The position numbers and the translations under genes were made by a program. DNA of 64,000 nt from the NCBI GenBank assembly GCA_032358255.1, contig JAULBX010004777.1, forward strand, positions 1 through 64,000, written 5' to 3'. Shown here one piece after another: positions 34,930-47,400 of this stretch. This DNA comes from Heterotrichella gracilis (lineage: Eukaryota; Sar; Xanthophyceae; Tribonematales; Xanthonemataceae). The first letter of the stretch is position 1. Each line of letters starts with the position of its first letter. Under the pieces are notes generated by a model. That model worked only from the letters and a program-made list of their open reading frames with translations. It was not told where the DNA came from and made no database searches.

Positions 34930-35543
34930 CGCAGTGGATCTGTCGATGCCCCTGAGGCGATCGGTCATATTCCAGATGATGCGGGGCAATTTATTTCAGT
35001 GTGCGCTGTGTTATTCATCTTTTATTCAAACTGCCCTTGTGGCTTGGCGCACAAGTGTGCTGTAGTAACAATGGGCAAAACATTCACGACATTGCTTATG
35101 ATATGTTGCAGTTGCTGTCCTGGACAGCAAAGTTTGTTCAGACAACCACTGGCGACGGTGTTTTATTGCAATAATGTTCGGATGTTTGTGTGAGGCAAAT
35201 TCCAGTTTTTCCCCCGGCAACTATACAAAGGCCAACGGAGCTTCAAAAATAGCTGCAGGGCAACAGCTTGGTAACCACGATTCTATGAAATAAAGAGCAA
35301 AAAAAGGTCCACCATTCTCTTGTACAAAGCATACCCCAGGTTAGGGTTTGGAATTCAGCCTATTGCCCGGGCAACTTCACACCCTCAAATATTCCACCAG
35401 CGTGGGTTCCTTATTTGCTTTTGCACACCCAGCGTCGACGCGCCAAATGGCTGGTGTTGTCACATCCGCAGTGGTGCCCCGCCAGTTGCCTGGTGCCCAG
35501 AGGAGCGCCTACCAGGTCCACCCGGGTAACGAGGCCCACCCAT
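34930..35543. other. Intergenic
   Basis: No supported gene; includes the 3' UTR of the CID gene. AATAAAGAGC near 35289 could be a cleavage signal, though green algae more often use TGTAA. Confidence 0.4.
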
Positions 35544-36074
35544 ATGGCCATATCCACAGCTTCAGGCACAGCACGAACAGGCTCATATGTTCTGCGAAAG
35601 CGGGAGATGCCAGGCGTCGAGCTCCCGCACAGGACACCTAAAGAGGGAATGAAAAGTCTCGCCAGCAGACTGAAAGGTCTCGTGGCGCAGCAGGGTCCTC
35701 CGAGGTGGGTATTGGTGGAGGGTTGCATGCACATGAAGAAGTGAGTTTCAAATTTAAAAAACAGCTTCGTTAATTGCGTTCTATGGGTCCACGGGTGATG
35801 GGAACACGGTTGTAGGTGTGGCCAACTTCAGCGTCCATGCAGTGTTTTCTCGGGGTGGTCCATAGTCCTGCGCCAAGGACAGCTGATTTGTTGTAACGGG
35901 AGCCTGTTGTGTTCCGCGCTGACCACATTTGTTGCCTTGTTCGCACAGGCGGTGTCTGACGAAACGGTTCGGAGGGGCCTCTTCAACGTCTTGGTGATCT
36001 ACGGGATGGGCTTCTTCGCTCTTCCCTATATCTACTACTACACTGCACTCCAGATCCAAAACCTCCACAAGTGA
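35544..36074 (+). CDS. Possible small single-span membrane protein (model uncertain)
   Basis: Two open stretches look coding. The first, about 35544-35704, reads MAISTASGTARTG then VLRKREMPGVELPHRTPKEG and ends at a CCGAG/GTGGGT donor. The second, 35949-36074, starts after TTCGCACAG and reads AVSDETVRRGLFNVLVIYG, then a membrane span (MGFFALPYIYYY) and QIQNLHK with a TGA stop. The C-terminus suggests a short organellar membrane protein. The obvious donor is phase 2 while the second piece needs phase 0, so the exon link is not solved; another donor or a missed exon is needed. I do not recognise the family. Confidence 0.3.
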
Positions 36075-37000
36075 CTTTACAGGTAGGGTGGTGCAGTACG
36101 GGAGGTCAGGTCTTTGCCACTTCTTGTATTGCGCAATGTGGAGGAGGGCATTTGTATGGTACAGAAATTCTTGGACGATCTTGGTCCCTGCCGTCAAGTA
36201 TATGTGCAGGGTGTTGACTAGCACACTGCCTCTCGATGTCTTTGCAGCTACACCGCTCAATGCACCTCTAGTCCCAATTTTATGGTGGTTTGCTGCGCAG
36301 GGCTGTCCACTCGATGTCTGGGCTGCACAGGGGCTGGGATGACAAGGGGTGGCGTGCTGGATAGTGAAGCCCATGTACTTGCAACACTGTGTTGAGAGCA
36401 GAGCAGCGTGGCTTGATTGTTGGCACATGGCTAGCCCCCTAAGTTGCGCATACACAGGCAGATACCCGGTTCTAGTGCATGCACAGGCGTTTTGAAGAGC
36501 TGTAGTGTGAGTGGTGGACACGACAGCTTATCGACACGAGCAACAACCCATGCTAGGGTCTCTATATTGCGTACAGCAGTGCGTTAATATGCATGCATAT
36601 ATATTTCTTGACGCTAGAGTGCACCGCTTGAAGGTTTGTCTACGCCCAGAGTAGTTTGGTGTGCTTGAAAGCAGTGATCGTCTGGGGAGAAGCCTGGCTT
36701 ACTCTCCTTTGTTAGTAGGAGTGCTTCGACTAGCCTGTGCCACCCGCCATCGTGTACTCGTTCGTATTCCTGTACAGTTTGACCACTATACGTGTAGCCA
36801 AGTTTGAAAAAGTACTGAGGTCGCTGCCTGGCTTCTGGATGGTTTCTGGTTGCGTAGCGGTTGCGGCGAAGCCTCTGGCTCCGTTGGGGGCAAATGGCCC
36901 CAACAACGCTGGTGTGGTGGTTGGCCAGGTGCTGTTGTGCTGTCCTGTTGCAGCAAGTACCGTTGCTTTGGTAGTTATGACCGCATTGTGGGTTTTGCAG
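36075..37000. other. Unassigned stretch before the coiled-coil gene
   Basis: About 0.9 kb. It must hold the first exon of the following gene, whose exon at 37001 is entered in phase 1, but no start codon could be chosen with confidence. Confidence 0.35.
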
Positions 37001-38182
37001 GTGCGCGCAGAAACAGGAACCTTAAACTACTCAGGAAGCCCGTGGTGAGCTTTTCACCTGTCAATATGATATAGAGCTGCTCAAACCCTCCCGTTGACAC
37101 AACTGACCCTGCTCTCCCACCTTCGTAGATGCCCGTGACTGTACCACGGTCTGTTGCGAGGAATGGCTGACACCTCAGCCGCAAGGGAAGTGAGTGCCCA
37201 AAAAATACTGGAATAGAGTAAACCGCCTGCTTACCCAACTATAGAGCTATCCACTCTTGTTCAGTACACAACTCACCCTGCCCTCCCACCTCTACAGATG
37301 CCCATGCATGCACCACGAGCTGCTGTGAGCCTCAGTGTGAGGCATGCCAGCCGCCCAGCTTGCACCAATTAGTGCAGGAATAGAGTAGACCGCTTGGATC
37401 CCCTGCTGCTTTTGCCCTGCAAAGTTCTCGTCTTTGTGTCCAGCTGTGCTCACCCTGTCTCTGTTGCACAGCAGCCGCCGGTGGTGGTGCCAGGTGGCCG
37501 TCACCTGCTGCGAAGGGTGGTGGCGCTGGTGGTACTGGCATTCTGCTGTGGGCTGTGCGCAACTGTGCGCCCTGCTGCAGCTAGGGGCGCGTCATCTGGT
37601 GAGTGCAACTGCACAGCTAACTTGGCTGCTGGTCCCATCATCTCTGAGAGTCATTTGGCTAGCAGAACGCCGCACTGCACACCTGTTTCACTATTAAAAG
37701 GTTGCAAGATTTACGAGATTCATTGAATAGTTGAACATGACTTTTAATATTTGGGACCTTGGCAACTGCAACGCCAGGCTAACCAGCATTCCATTCTTTG
37801 ACTGGTGTTGCGTGGTAGCTCCTGCATGTTGTTGACGTATTGCATACTTTGCCGGCACCAATTGTGCACTCAGCAGTTGAGTGTGGTACACTGGGAACTG
37901 CAGGACCGGTGCCTACGCCTGAGCTGGTGGCGCTGCGGCAAGAGCTGACGGCCAAGGACGAGGTCATCCAGTTTCTCAAGGATGAGAATGAGAAAGTTTG
38001 GGCGGAGGTGAGGTTGCAGAGTAGTACCGTATGCAAGTGAAATCATGCACATGCAACCATAATCCAGCTCACCCTCTGCACAGCTTTTAAATGCCAAGGG
38101 CGAGGTCATCCAATCTCGCCAGGCAGAGATTGAGAAACTCCAGGCAGAGAATGAGAAAATCATGGCAGAGGTGAGATGCTAA
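37001..38182 (+). CDS. Coiled-coil protein with thylakoid-lumen-like targeting (5' end missing)
   Basis: Four linked exons: 37001-37044, 37472-37598, 37877-38007, 38084-38182, ending at a TAA. The phases agree, but the first exon upstream is unidentified. Basic residues (ARRNRNLKLLRKPV) precede GGRHLLRR, a hydrophobic core (VVALVVLAFCCGLCATV) and RPAAARGA. This resembles a bipartite plastid transit peptide with a twin-arginine-type lumenal signal and an A-x-A cleavage site. Exons 3 and 4 encode a heptad coiled coil (ELVALRQELTAKDEVIQFLK, then QAEIEKLQAENEKIMAE). Family not recognised. Its last 23 bases overlap the convergent 3' end of the pyroglutamyl-peptidase gene. A plain signal anchor is the alternative reading of the hydrophobic part. 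Confidence 0.55.
37060..37395. repeat. Tandem duplication of an intron-exon-like segment
   Basis: TATAGAGCT...CACAACT(G/C)ACCCTGC(T/C)CTCCCACCT...AGATGCCC(G/A)TG at about 37069-37140 recurs at about 37242-37310. The trailing GGAATAGAGTA(A/G)ACCGC at about 37210 recurs at about 37378. The unit is about 170 bp. Both copies contain an acceptor-like AG/ATGCCC, reminiscent of the exon echoes, but no coding exon is assigned here. Confidence 0.6.
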
Positions 38183-39694
38183 GTAAGACCTCTTGCCCAG
38201 CCCCGTCCCCATTGCCATCCCCACCGCCGCACACCACCAGCAGTGCACCCACCAGCGCAACAGCAAAGCGGAGCTGCTCCTGAGCTGACACACACTCCAG
38301 CGAGGGTACGTGGATGAAGAGCGAGTGCCAGTTTTGGCGCCCTGGGGCGTGCGCCTGCGACAGGCTCTTCCAGTATATCCAATTGCACAGGTACCTTCCT
38401 GCATCTTGCGAGGTGGACACATTGAAGCCGACTTGGGATAGGGTTTCTGCAGTGGGGATGGGGGGTCAACGAGCAGGCGAGCGGCCCATGCCCACGCATG
38501 TGGGGCTGCTGTGGTTGTCAGTGCGCATGATGTGGTGATGCAGGCGCTGCCTGCAACAAATTTAAGAGGTGCAGCATGCTGTACATGCGATGTACATGTA
38601 TGCTCAGCTTTTGGCATATGTAGCACCCAACATGGCACTCATGGAAGGCCCCCTCCCAGATATATGCTAGCACGCACCTGCCAGCTCATCAATGGGCAGA
38701 TCTGTGCGTTGGCAATCGGTGATTGATCCTGGTTGGCCACTGGCCAGATGGTTGTCGATCAGCTGCTCAACTGGCTGCCACAGATCTTCATCGGGGCATC
38801 GGTAGTCAGCTTCATTGTACGCACATCCCTGGCCAACAACAGAACGCCATGTCAGCCCTGGGGCCTCATGTGCCCAAGGCGTGGACGATCAACCTTGTCA
38901 GGATCATCATGCCACTGGCTATGCAATGTGTCCTCAGCCAGGATGGCTCGCGTCACTGTAAATGATGTGCACAGGCACGCGGTTTGGTATGCATTTGCTC
39001 TTTTTCTTGCAGTGCAAGTACACAAGTGCCACAAAATGCTCCAGCCCACACCTCCAACTTGATACTGGTTGCTTTCACGTCCACACCAAAATGCAGCAGC
39101 AGCACTGGTTGGCTGCCGCTGCTGCTTGCCTCCCCAGCGGCCAGAGAATCTGAGCTGGTTGTGCGCTCCATCCAATCCGACACTTCCTTGGCTGCCACCC
39201 GCAGCACCTTGCATTGGAAATGGGACACACCTGCACCCAGGGCCACCCAGTCATGCATACCCTATGAGTGGCATATCCACAGCCTAGATGGACCAAAGGT
39301 GCTGTGCGTGTCGATTCTTGAGGGAACGAGGGAAGCGCTGCCAGGGTGCAAATGCAAGGGCAGCAATGCGCATGTTTTGGGTGTCTGTATCAGTAGAACA
39401 AACCCCCTGTTCCATACCAAGCACACACTACTCTACTAAGTTGGCCATGGCTGCGGCCGATTGGCATGCATATACCCCGGCTCAAAATTCCATCGGCACA
39501 GTCAGGCCGCATCAGCAAAACCCCAACAGCACATTCAGGTTGCACTCAAAACTTGCTTTTCTAGTAAAATCTTGTGTACCTTCCAATAGCCCTGCTTTCT
39601 CAAGTGCGTCAGGCAGCGCGCCAATCAGTGTTTCAGTTGGGTTCTTCTCGACACCGCAGAAGGACGAGAAACCAGTCACTACCAACTTCACCAT
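38160..39694 (-). CDS. Pyroglutamyl-peptidase I (peptidase family C15)
   Basis: Four exons, 5' to 3': 39694-39580, 39230-39052, 38828-38678, 38446-38160; 243 aa, phases fit. The enzyme removes N-terminal pyroglutamate from peptides in the cytosol. It starts MVKLVVTGFSSFCGVEKNPT, the family's hallmark opening (VTGFxxFxGxxxNP). VLLLHFGVDVKATSIKLE carries the probable catalytic Glu (about 98). CAYNEADYRCPDE and then VSTSQDAGRYLCNW hold the catalytic Cys (about 169), and LFIHVPSL the catalytic His (about 194). The full triad is therefore present and the length is normal. It is divergent from the EEF1A methyltransferase gene and convergent with the coiled-coil gene. Confidence 0.92.
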
Positions 39695-40536
39695 CGAGCT
39701 CAGATCTACTTAAACGAGGTTGTCTACTTCAAGGGCTTCGCACCAGCACACACGTTGCTTGACCAATACAGGCCTAGTAGCGAGGGGCTTGCAGCGGGTA
39801 TGCCTCAGGTGTACAGGCGTGCAGGAGTAAAGAACAGCCTTCCAAAATATGAGCAGTGTGTTGTGGCATATGATAACACGCCAATTTTGCCTTTTGTATG
39901 GCATAAAAAGTTATCTTGGGCCATGCACTTACCAGGCAACCGAGTTGGCAGATCTTCAGACGTAACCAGGTTCAGGTCAGGCGACTTCAAGGCAATCGAC
40001 TGTCAAACTGTTTGTCAACCAAGAGTACAAAGTCTACTAGTGGCTGAGTCTGTTTCATTGCAGTGCAGCTGGGTTTTCGCATGCATGCATGTGTGAGCTC
40101 ATATGCATGCATGCATCTTCACCCTCCGCTTGACTCTGCGTGAAGCAGTCTCTTTACCCGCTTGTAGTATAACGTAATCTTTTCACTGCTATACGGTCGT
40201 TTACTGTGAATTTACCACTGCCAGCCAGCCCAAACCTGCATGCCATGGGCAGCCGCAACAGTTGTTACTGGCACGTTACTTCCCCTGGCTGCAACCTAAA
40301 GTTTTGTAGCAACCTGCTCTAGTGGGACGTATCAGGGTACAGCGGTGCCCATAACAGCGTAGTGCACTGCTCTCATTGAGGTTGCTGGCACAGCAGTACA
40401 ACCGGTACTGCACCTCCCCTCCCTAGTTGCTAGCCTTGCACAACAAGCCTGTATATTCTAGGCCTTCCCAGTCACACCTTGGCCAGATACACCGCCGTGC
40501 GTTGCTCCCGTTGGGTTTCGACCACCGTTGGCCAGC
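39695..40536. promoter_or_regulatory. Divergent promoter region, pyroglutamyl-peptidase / METTL10-type
   Basis: Start codons at 39694 (minus) and 40537 (plus) point away from each other over 842 bp. ATGCATGCATG words cluster at about 40080-40112. No core promoter element could be assigned by eye. Confidence 0.45.
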
Positions 40537-42417
40537 ATGAGTGACAGTGGCAGCGATTCAGATGGAGCTGACAGCTGTGAGCTGGGCAAGCACGAGCACT
40601 GGCAGGCTGTGTATGCCAAGGAGCTGGGCAACCTGCAGGAGTTTGGGGACGTGGGAGAGATATGGTGGGTACCTTTCATTTGCTTTGTAGCAGGGGATAC
40701 TACTAAGTGGTCTCTGCTGGCAAGGCTATGACACAAGCAGGTGTTGGGATTCCTGTGCCCTTGGTGGAAGAGGCGCTAGTTCTAACTGCACGTTGCGGCC
40801 AAATGCCAAGCCCCCAGTCCACTTCAACAACCAATACACCACCAACCTATGCGCCCTTTGATACCAAGAATATTTTGACACCTGCAAATCCAGCTGGTTT
40901 CCTTTTCCATGGGTGCACTCACAGTACCTCTGCTGCACAGGTTTGGGGAGGAGGTGATGCAGACCATGCTGGACTGGACCGACGACCTGCTGAGCGCCCG
41001 ACACGGCTCTGAAACCGCAAGGGGCCTCTCGGTGCTGGATATAGGCACAGGCAACGGTGTGCTGCTGGTGGAACTGGCACGGAAGGGATTCAAACAGCTG
41101 ACCGGTTCCGATTACAGCGCTGCATCGATCCAGCTGGCAGAGACTGTGGTTGCCAAGCAGGGCTTGAAGGGCATCCAGTTTGTGGTGCGTGTGTGGGAGA
41201 CAGCTGGGTGGCAAAGGGAGAGCATGTATCGTTGCCAGATGTTGGGATGCGTTGAGAGGTGTGAGGCGTTGCCAGATGGCTGCGTAGGGGGCTATGGGGC
41301 GTAGGTATGCATTTAAGGAGGGGCGTTTGCCGCATGCGCGTGCCGCATCGGAGTTTACGGTCACATAATGTTTCATTGACAGTGCAGTTGCATGTTTGCT
41401 GGAAAGATCCCTCACATGTGAGCGATAATCCCCTGTTTGCGCTGGCGATGTGTGCTTGCTATCATACTGCTGCCGCGATTGACACCCGTTGCTGGCCTCC
41501 ACGGTTGTAGGAAGATGACCTACTAGACTCCAAGCTGGCATCTCGGTAGGGACCATGTGATGTTAAGTTTGATCACTGCAGTGGACTAGGATCATATGCT
41601 GTGATGGGAATATTGTAGCAATTTGAATGATGCAGAAGGGAAGAATGGTCCCAGTGTGTTGTCAAAGTGGAAACTGTGGTCGCAGATCGTTCATGTTCTC
41701 AGCTACAAGGACGTGATGTGGTGGTGTTGGTGCAGGTATGATGTCATCACAGACAAAGGCACACTGGATGCAGTGGGGCTGATGGCTGATGCAGTCTCTC
41801 ACAGGTGAGTGCCACTGGCACAGGCGCATGCGTTTTAATTGTTGGCGAAATGCCAGATAGGATGTGCCCTGTGGGTGACAATATACAAAACATTGTTTGG
41901 AGTTCAAGCCCCCAAACTGGCAGTCCCCACTGGGTGACGGTACTCGTTGCAGTATGGTTGAATATGAATGCCGTGTACACTGCTGTTGCAGGGCGCAGTA
42001 CAAGCAGGCAGTGTGGGGGCTGCTCAAGCCACATGGCCTACTGGTACGGTGCATCAATGGAGATGCACATACTACATGATGCGCATCTGCATAAAAAAAG
42101 GGAAATATAACATCACATTTCCCATTTTCCAAAATTATTTGTCAGCACATGGATGGATCCATGCAGCAACTGCACATCACATCCATATTCTATGCATTCC
42201 TCACCCACAGGCTGACAGATAGCATGCCTTGCAGATCATCACCTCGTGCAACACCACCCGGGATGAGTTGGTGGCAGAGATGGAGGCAGGGGGGGATGGG
42301 GAGACAGGGGGTGCGCAGTTCAGGGCGGTGGACCACGTGCGCACATACCCCACCTTTAGGTTTGGGGGGTTTGAGGGCACCAAGGTGTGCACAGTGGCGT
42401 TTGAGAGGCTGCAATAG
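40537..42417 (+). CDS. EEF1A lysine methyltransferase (METTL10/EEF1AKMT2/See1 type)
   Basis: Six exons: 40537-40664, 40941-41184, 41511-41545, 41736-41804, 41992-42043, 42235-42417; 236 aa, phases fit. It starts with an acidic Ser/Asp stretch, then HWQAVYAKELGNLQEFGDVG and EIWFGEE, diagnostic of this family. SAM-binding motif I is VLDIGTGNGVLLVELA and the following acidic loop is GSDY. RYDVITDKGTLDAV and LLKPHGLLVITSCNTTRDEL complete the Rossmann methyltransferase core. The C-terminus TFRFGGFEGTKVCTVAFERL matches the family's last strands. Relatives methylate a lysine of elongation factor EF1A. The substrate is inferred from family membership. Confidence 0.92.
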
Positions 42418-43310
42418 TCAGTACTACTAGGCTACCACGAGGGGGTCCCTGGATGCTGGTACTGTGAATTTTGCCACCAAATCGATCGCATTTCAATGTA
42501 CATTTCACACAACATTGTCTGCATGCCATGTTGGTAAAAATAATGGGCGCTAGCTCAAGCTTCTTTGCGGAGTCCGACATTTCAGCTAACTTTGCATTGG
42601 ATCCTTCCGGATGAACCCATATGAACTCTGGGCAAGTTAGACTTTACTCAGAATTTTGCCAAAGGCCTCCCTTGATGGACCATGGGCACGCATATGCATT
42701 GCGTCAATTTGATCACGCACGTTCCTTGCCAGGCTGGGCAATGTTATTGAAAACTGCAGCTTGGCGCCCCCAGGACCACTGGATTATGATTGTAAACTAT
42801 TGCAGGGCAGCAACAGGTTGTGCAAGGCGGGGGTTATGTTAAGGCATAAGACAGTGGGCGGCACGTGCTTCAAACAATGTTGACATCAACAGTCTTAACT
42901 TGCGGGTCCTCAACCTCCATAATGGTAGGCGCCTACCAAGCATTGGTGGCGCGGCATGCACTTTCTATCAGTCACTGCACGCGTTGTCGTTCCAAGCCTG
43001 CCACAGATGGACTGGTGGTCGTCACATCACAAGCACCTGCTAAAGCCGCCCACCCAGGCCTGTGCATCCCATCCCTTAGTAAATCCATAGCCAAACCTTC
43101 ACAAGGCGCATCATGCACAGCATGCACAACTCCCATGCACCACGCGCTTAGAGCCCCTCCACAATCGGCTGTTCCTCCGTGACTGAATGCACCCCATGGC
43201 CCTGTCCATACTGCAATAAATCACATCCTTGCTGGCGCGCCTCACAACCATATGGCACCAGCAGTGCTTTTGATACATTCTGCAGCGCATCACATCCATG
43301 CTGCCAGCGC
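42418..43310. other. Intergenic between convergent genes
   Basis: Roughly 0.9 kb of 3' flanks for the methyltransferase and RCC2-like genes. No supported gene. Confidence 0.5.
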
Positions 43311-44424
43311 TCACTTCTTCCCCCGCCCCTTCCCCTTGGCCTCTCCGGCTGCCTTGCGCTTGGGTGCAGGGGCGCCGCCCCGGCCCTTGCCTGCAAAACA
43401 CCAATGGCGGTGAGCAAATGACGACAGCAGCACCTGGACAAACGCTGGTCCAACGCATGCGCAACTTCCCTATTTATCCGTTGATGTCATACATAACTTG
43501 GGTGAATTGCTGAAACGCATGTAAGTAGATTTTTTCTACACATAAAGTAAGACAATCGTATGATTGAATCTTTTGCTGGAAGTAAAACGACACACAAACT
43601 TCAGTATGATGACTGAATTTATCTCATTGATTTGCTAATAATAATGATAAATAGAAGTGAATGTTAAACTGTCTCCATGGTGCAACTTCACCCCAATCCC
43701 ACCACCCGCCCACCGCCCGCCACCCCGCGCGCACCTTTCCCCGCGTTTGCCGGCACCACTTCCGACTCCACCTCCTCGTTCTCCCACACGTCAAACGCCT
43801 CCAGCTTGTCCTCAGGGAAGTCCTCAACCAGGAACAGCGTGAAGGCGATGCCAGCAGCCACCTGGCGCACCTTGAGCCCCTCCAGGGCCAGGCACTTGTC
43901 GGGGTTGGCGCTGGACTTCTTGCCAGAGGGGCCGTACCCCAGCTCCCCGTTTTGCGCTTGGCCCCTGCGCCGGCGGGCACGTTGGTCAGCCCACATCCCT
44001 TCCTCTCAACATCAACCCATCCTCCACATGCACGCATGATGCACCACCCAGTCAGCCCTTGGTACCAGCCGCCCCCACCATACATACACACACACCAGGG
44101 GACTGTGAGGCGCTGCGCCTGGTAGTGCGCTGCACCACCAATAGCAATGATCCTTGTCAATAGTCCAGCTCGTCAGGGTTCAATGGAAGAGTTGGGATCC
44201 TAGCCGCCCCCACCCTCCACAACAACGCTACAGTTGCAGCCGCTAGCACCACACATCTTGCATCACATGGTGCGTGTGATGCACAATCCCTCCGCCTGGT
44301 ATTGCGCCGCCACCGCGAAGTGGTACACGCCCCATACACTGCCGGTGGCCCTGGTTCATGAGAGCCTTGAGCGCCGGCCTTGGGATATTAGCCACCACCA
44401 CCACCATCACCACCACCATCACCA

Positions 44425-44456
<32 letters not shown>

Positions 44457-47400
44457 ACCACACCACCGCCACCACCACCACCCGCACACGCACCATGTGA
44501 TGCACGACCTGTCCGACTGGTACTCGGCTGCCACCGCAAAGTGGTAGGCGCCGCACACAATGTCGTGGATGGTCCAGCCCGACAGCTCCATGTATGCCTT
44601 GGGGTACATGGTGTTGTCCCCCGAGGTCTTCAGCTTACCCCACGCATACGCCTGCGCGGCGGTGGCGATGCAGAAGGACGAGGTGGCGCCGCATGCGATC
44701 TGCACCACACGTGTCCATTAAGGAGGCTGATCGTTTAAGTGCATCACAAAGTAACGCCATTTACAGTGCCTACAAGAGGGGCGGGTCGATCTGAGGGCCA
44801 ATCAGTTGAAAATGCATCAACAGGAATGGCTGGTGATAGCGATGCACGGCCCAGCCAGCACACACACTCAGCTGCTGAGGGTTTAAATGATAGTTTATGG
44901 TGTAGGGTTGAGGGTCCGCACCGGTCCCGATGGCTCCGCCATGATGCGGGGCCCAGCCAGCACGCTCAGTTGCTTGGGCTTGAACTCATCCTGCTGGACG
45001 TTGTGGCCCAGGCGCCCATACCCGCCATTGCCTGTGAAGGAGGGGGGCGCACATGCGGTGTGAGCAGTTCGCCTGTACTGTATTGGTGTAGATCTACTGA
45101 CCCTTCTTCACAGGGGCTGCTGTGCACAGGTCAAAAGCTGGAGGAGGGAGCGGCAGGCGCGAGACCATCTCGAGTCAACAGACACCCTGCTCCACCCAAA
45201 GGAGTTGCCTAAATCGTACATACCTAACCTTAAAATGGACCAAACGCTGCAGGTTCCCAGGCCCATGTTATAACTGCCATCCATGGGCATGGGCCACACA
45301 TGTGAACGGATGGTGTGATTCGGCACTTGCAACTACATGGCTCAATCAGCACCAGGCAGTTTTTGAAACAGCTCAACTTTCTGTTCCTTTCCCCCCCTCC
45401 CTCCCCATGCTCACCCCATGTGTACGCTCCCCCCTTGTCATCCAGCGCCAGCGAGTGGTTGTGTCCGCATGCCACCTTGACTATGGTGACGTCAGCCAAA
45501 GTGTTGATCATGGTGGGTACCGGTTGGGGCATGTACTTGATCTGGACAGAGGCTGCACAGAGGGGGAGGTTAGGGTTTCGAGTTTAGGGTTTTGGGTTTC
45601 TACCAGTGTGGGCACAGGCTGGGGCATGTACTTGATCTGGACAGAGGCTGCACAGAGGGGGTGTAAGAGTTTAGCATTTAAGATGTTACGGGTGTTTATC
45701 AACGTGGGGGCGCATGCGGGCCTTGTACTCATTATGGACCGAGGTTGCACAGGCAGGGTACTGGCATGCCTAAAATGTTTCTAGTTATTTGCATGCATTT
45801 CAGCAGAACAGCCAGATTGGCAGAAAAAGCTTGTGGTACTTAATGAGCATGCTGATGGAGGGGTAAATGCTTAAACTGCGCATGCGTTTAATCCGTTACC
45901 GTGAGCGTGTGAGTAGTTATATTAGTCAATTTCTGTAATCAACAATGTGATTTCATGACACAGCTTCCTGTAATCAACGCTGCGGGTTGATAACTGCAGT
46001 TGCCTGTGCCCAACAATGCAGCGTGGCGCCCACTCACAGTCCTTTGCATTGTACTCGTGGTCGGTGCCGTGGCCCAGCTGCCCATACTGCGGCGACCCAG
46101 CCGAGAACAGCTTGCCATCGCACAGCCACATGGTGAAGTCCACGCCACATGCAACCTGGCTGCAGCTGCTCACCAGCGCTTGCACGGGGGAGGTGAACAT
46201 CTCTGGCACAAGGGGAAGGAAGGGGGTTGAGTGATACATGGGCACTGGCCCGGGTTGTAATGCGGTGTTTAGGGTTGAACGTGTGGGGGTGAGAGTTGAG
46301 GGGCTTGCACGGAGGTGCACATGTATGGTACAAGGGGAGCGAGGGGGGAGCGGGTGGGATGGTGGCCCGCAGTTGGTGAGCCAAGCTCCCAAACCGTAAA
46401 CCCTAGGCCCAAGGGCTTTGTTGTGGGTGTCTGATAAGCACATAATATTGGTTTTGCTGGTGTCTCATAAATTCCTAATTTGAATCTACACAATTTTTGC
46501 TCGTGTGCCATGTGTTACACAGCTCACCTTCATACTTGTCCTTGCTCTTGATCGAGCCTGTTCCGCACTGGCCCTGCAACAGGCAACAGCAGGTCAGAAA
46601 TGCTTCCAGGCGTGCGCTGGCTGATACACCTGACGCCGCTATGCTTGCCTTGGTGTGTGATGGTCACACAAAAACGTCAAGCAATGTATTGAGGATCGCA
46701 ATGGAATGAGTTCCACAGGACTCCATGGAAAATTGTGTAGAAAATCATTTCCGGCCACATAATCTTACATTTAAATTGGTGCCAAACACCCAGGAGTCGC
46801 CTGTGTCTGTGATGACCACTGAGTGCCCCTTCCCAGCAGCCCCTGCAAGCATGGGCAACCAGGTTCAGAGGCCCCATATGCGGTGCAGCGCTGGACCGAG
46901 TTGCAGCCTGGTGGGTGGGGGCTGTTGTAATATGCATATGCTGAAGCGCACATGACAGACTGGGTATGTAGTGCGCAACCAAGCTGGCTGGGGCATATGG
47001 TTTGATATGTGCGTACCTGCCACAATGGTCTTCCCCGCCAGTCCTTTGACAACCGTTGGCATGTTCTTTTGCGCAAAGTCGCCTTGTCCCAGTTGCCCTT
47101 TCTGTCAGTGGGAAACACACTTGCTCTTTGAACAAGGCAGCAACCGCCAGGTTTGAAGCTTTTGCTCCACATTCTCAACAGTTGGCTTGTGCAGCATCAA
47201 CTTCAAAAATAGCAGCATATTGCAGGGCCAATAATATGCAGTCAAGGAAGTGCACTTGCACGTGGTGTAAGCTGTCTTTACGTACCTCATTCCTGCCAAA
47301 TGTATAGCACCTGCCTGCATCATCACCCAGGATGATGTGGCATGCAGCGCTGCCCGATGCCACAAAAGTCACCTTGACATCCTGCAGGGTGGATGCACTG

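Noticed and set aside
44243-44738. Poly-His, poly-Val and poly-Gly ORFs
   Set aside because: Produced by the CCACCA simple repeat inside an RCC2 intron.
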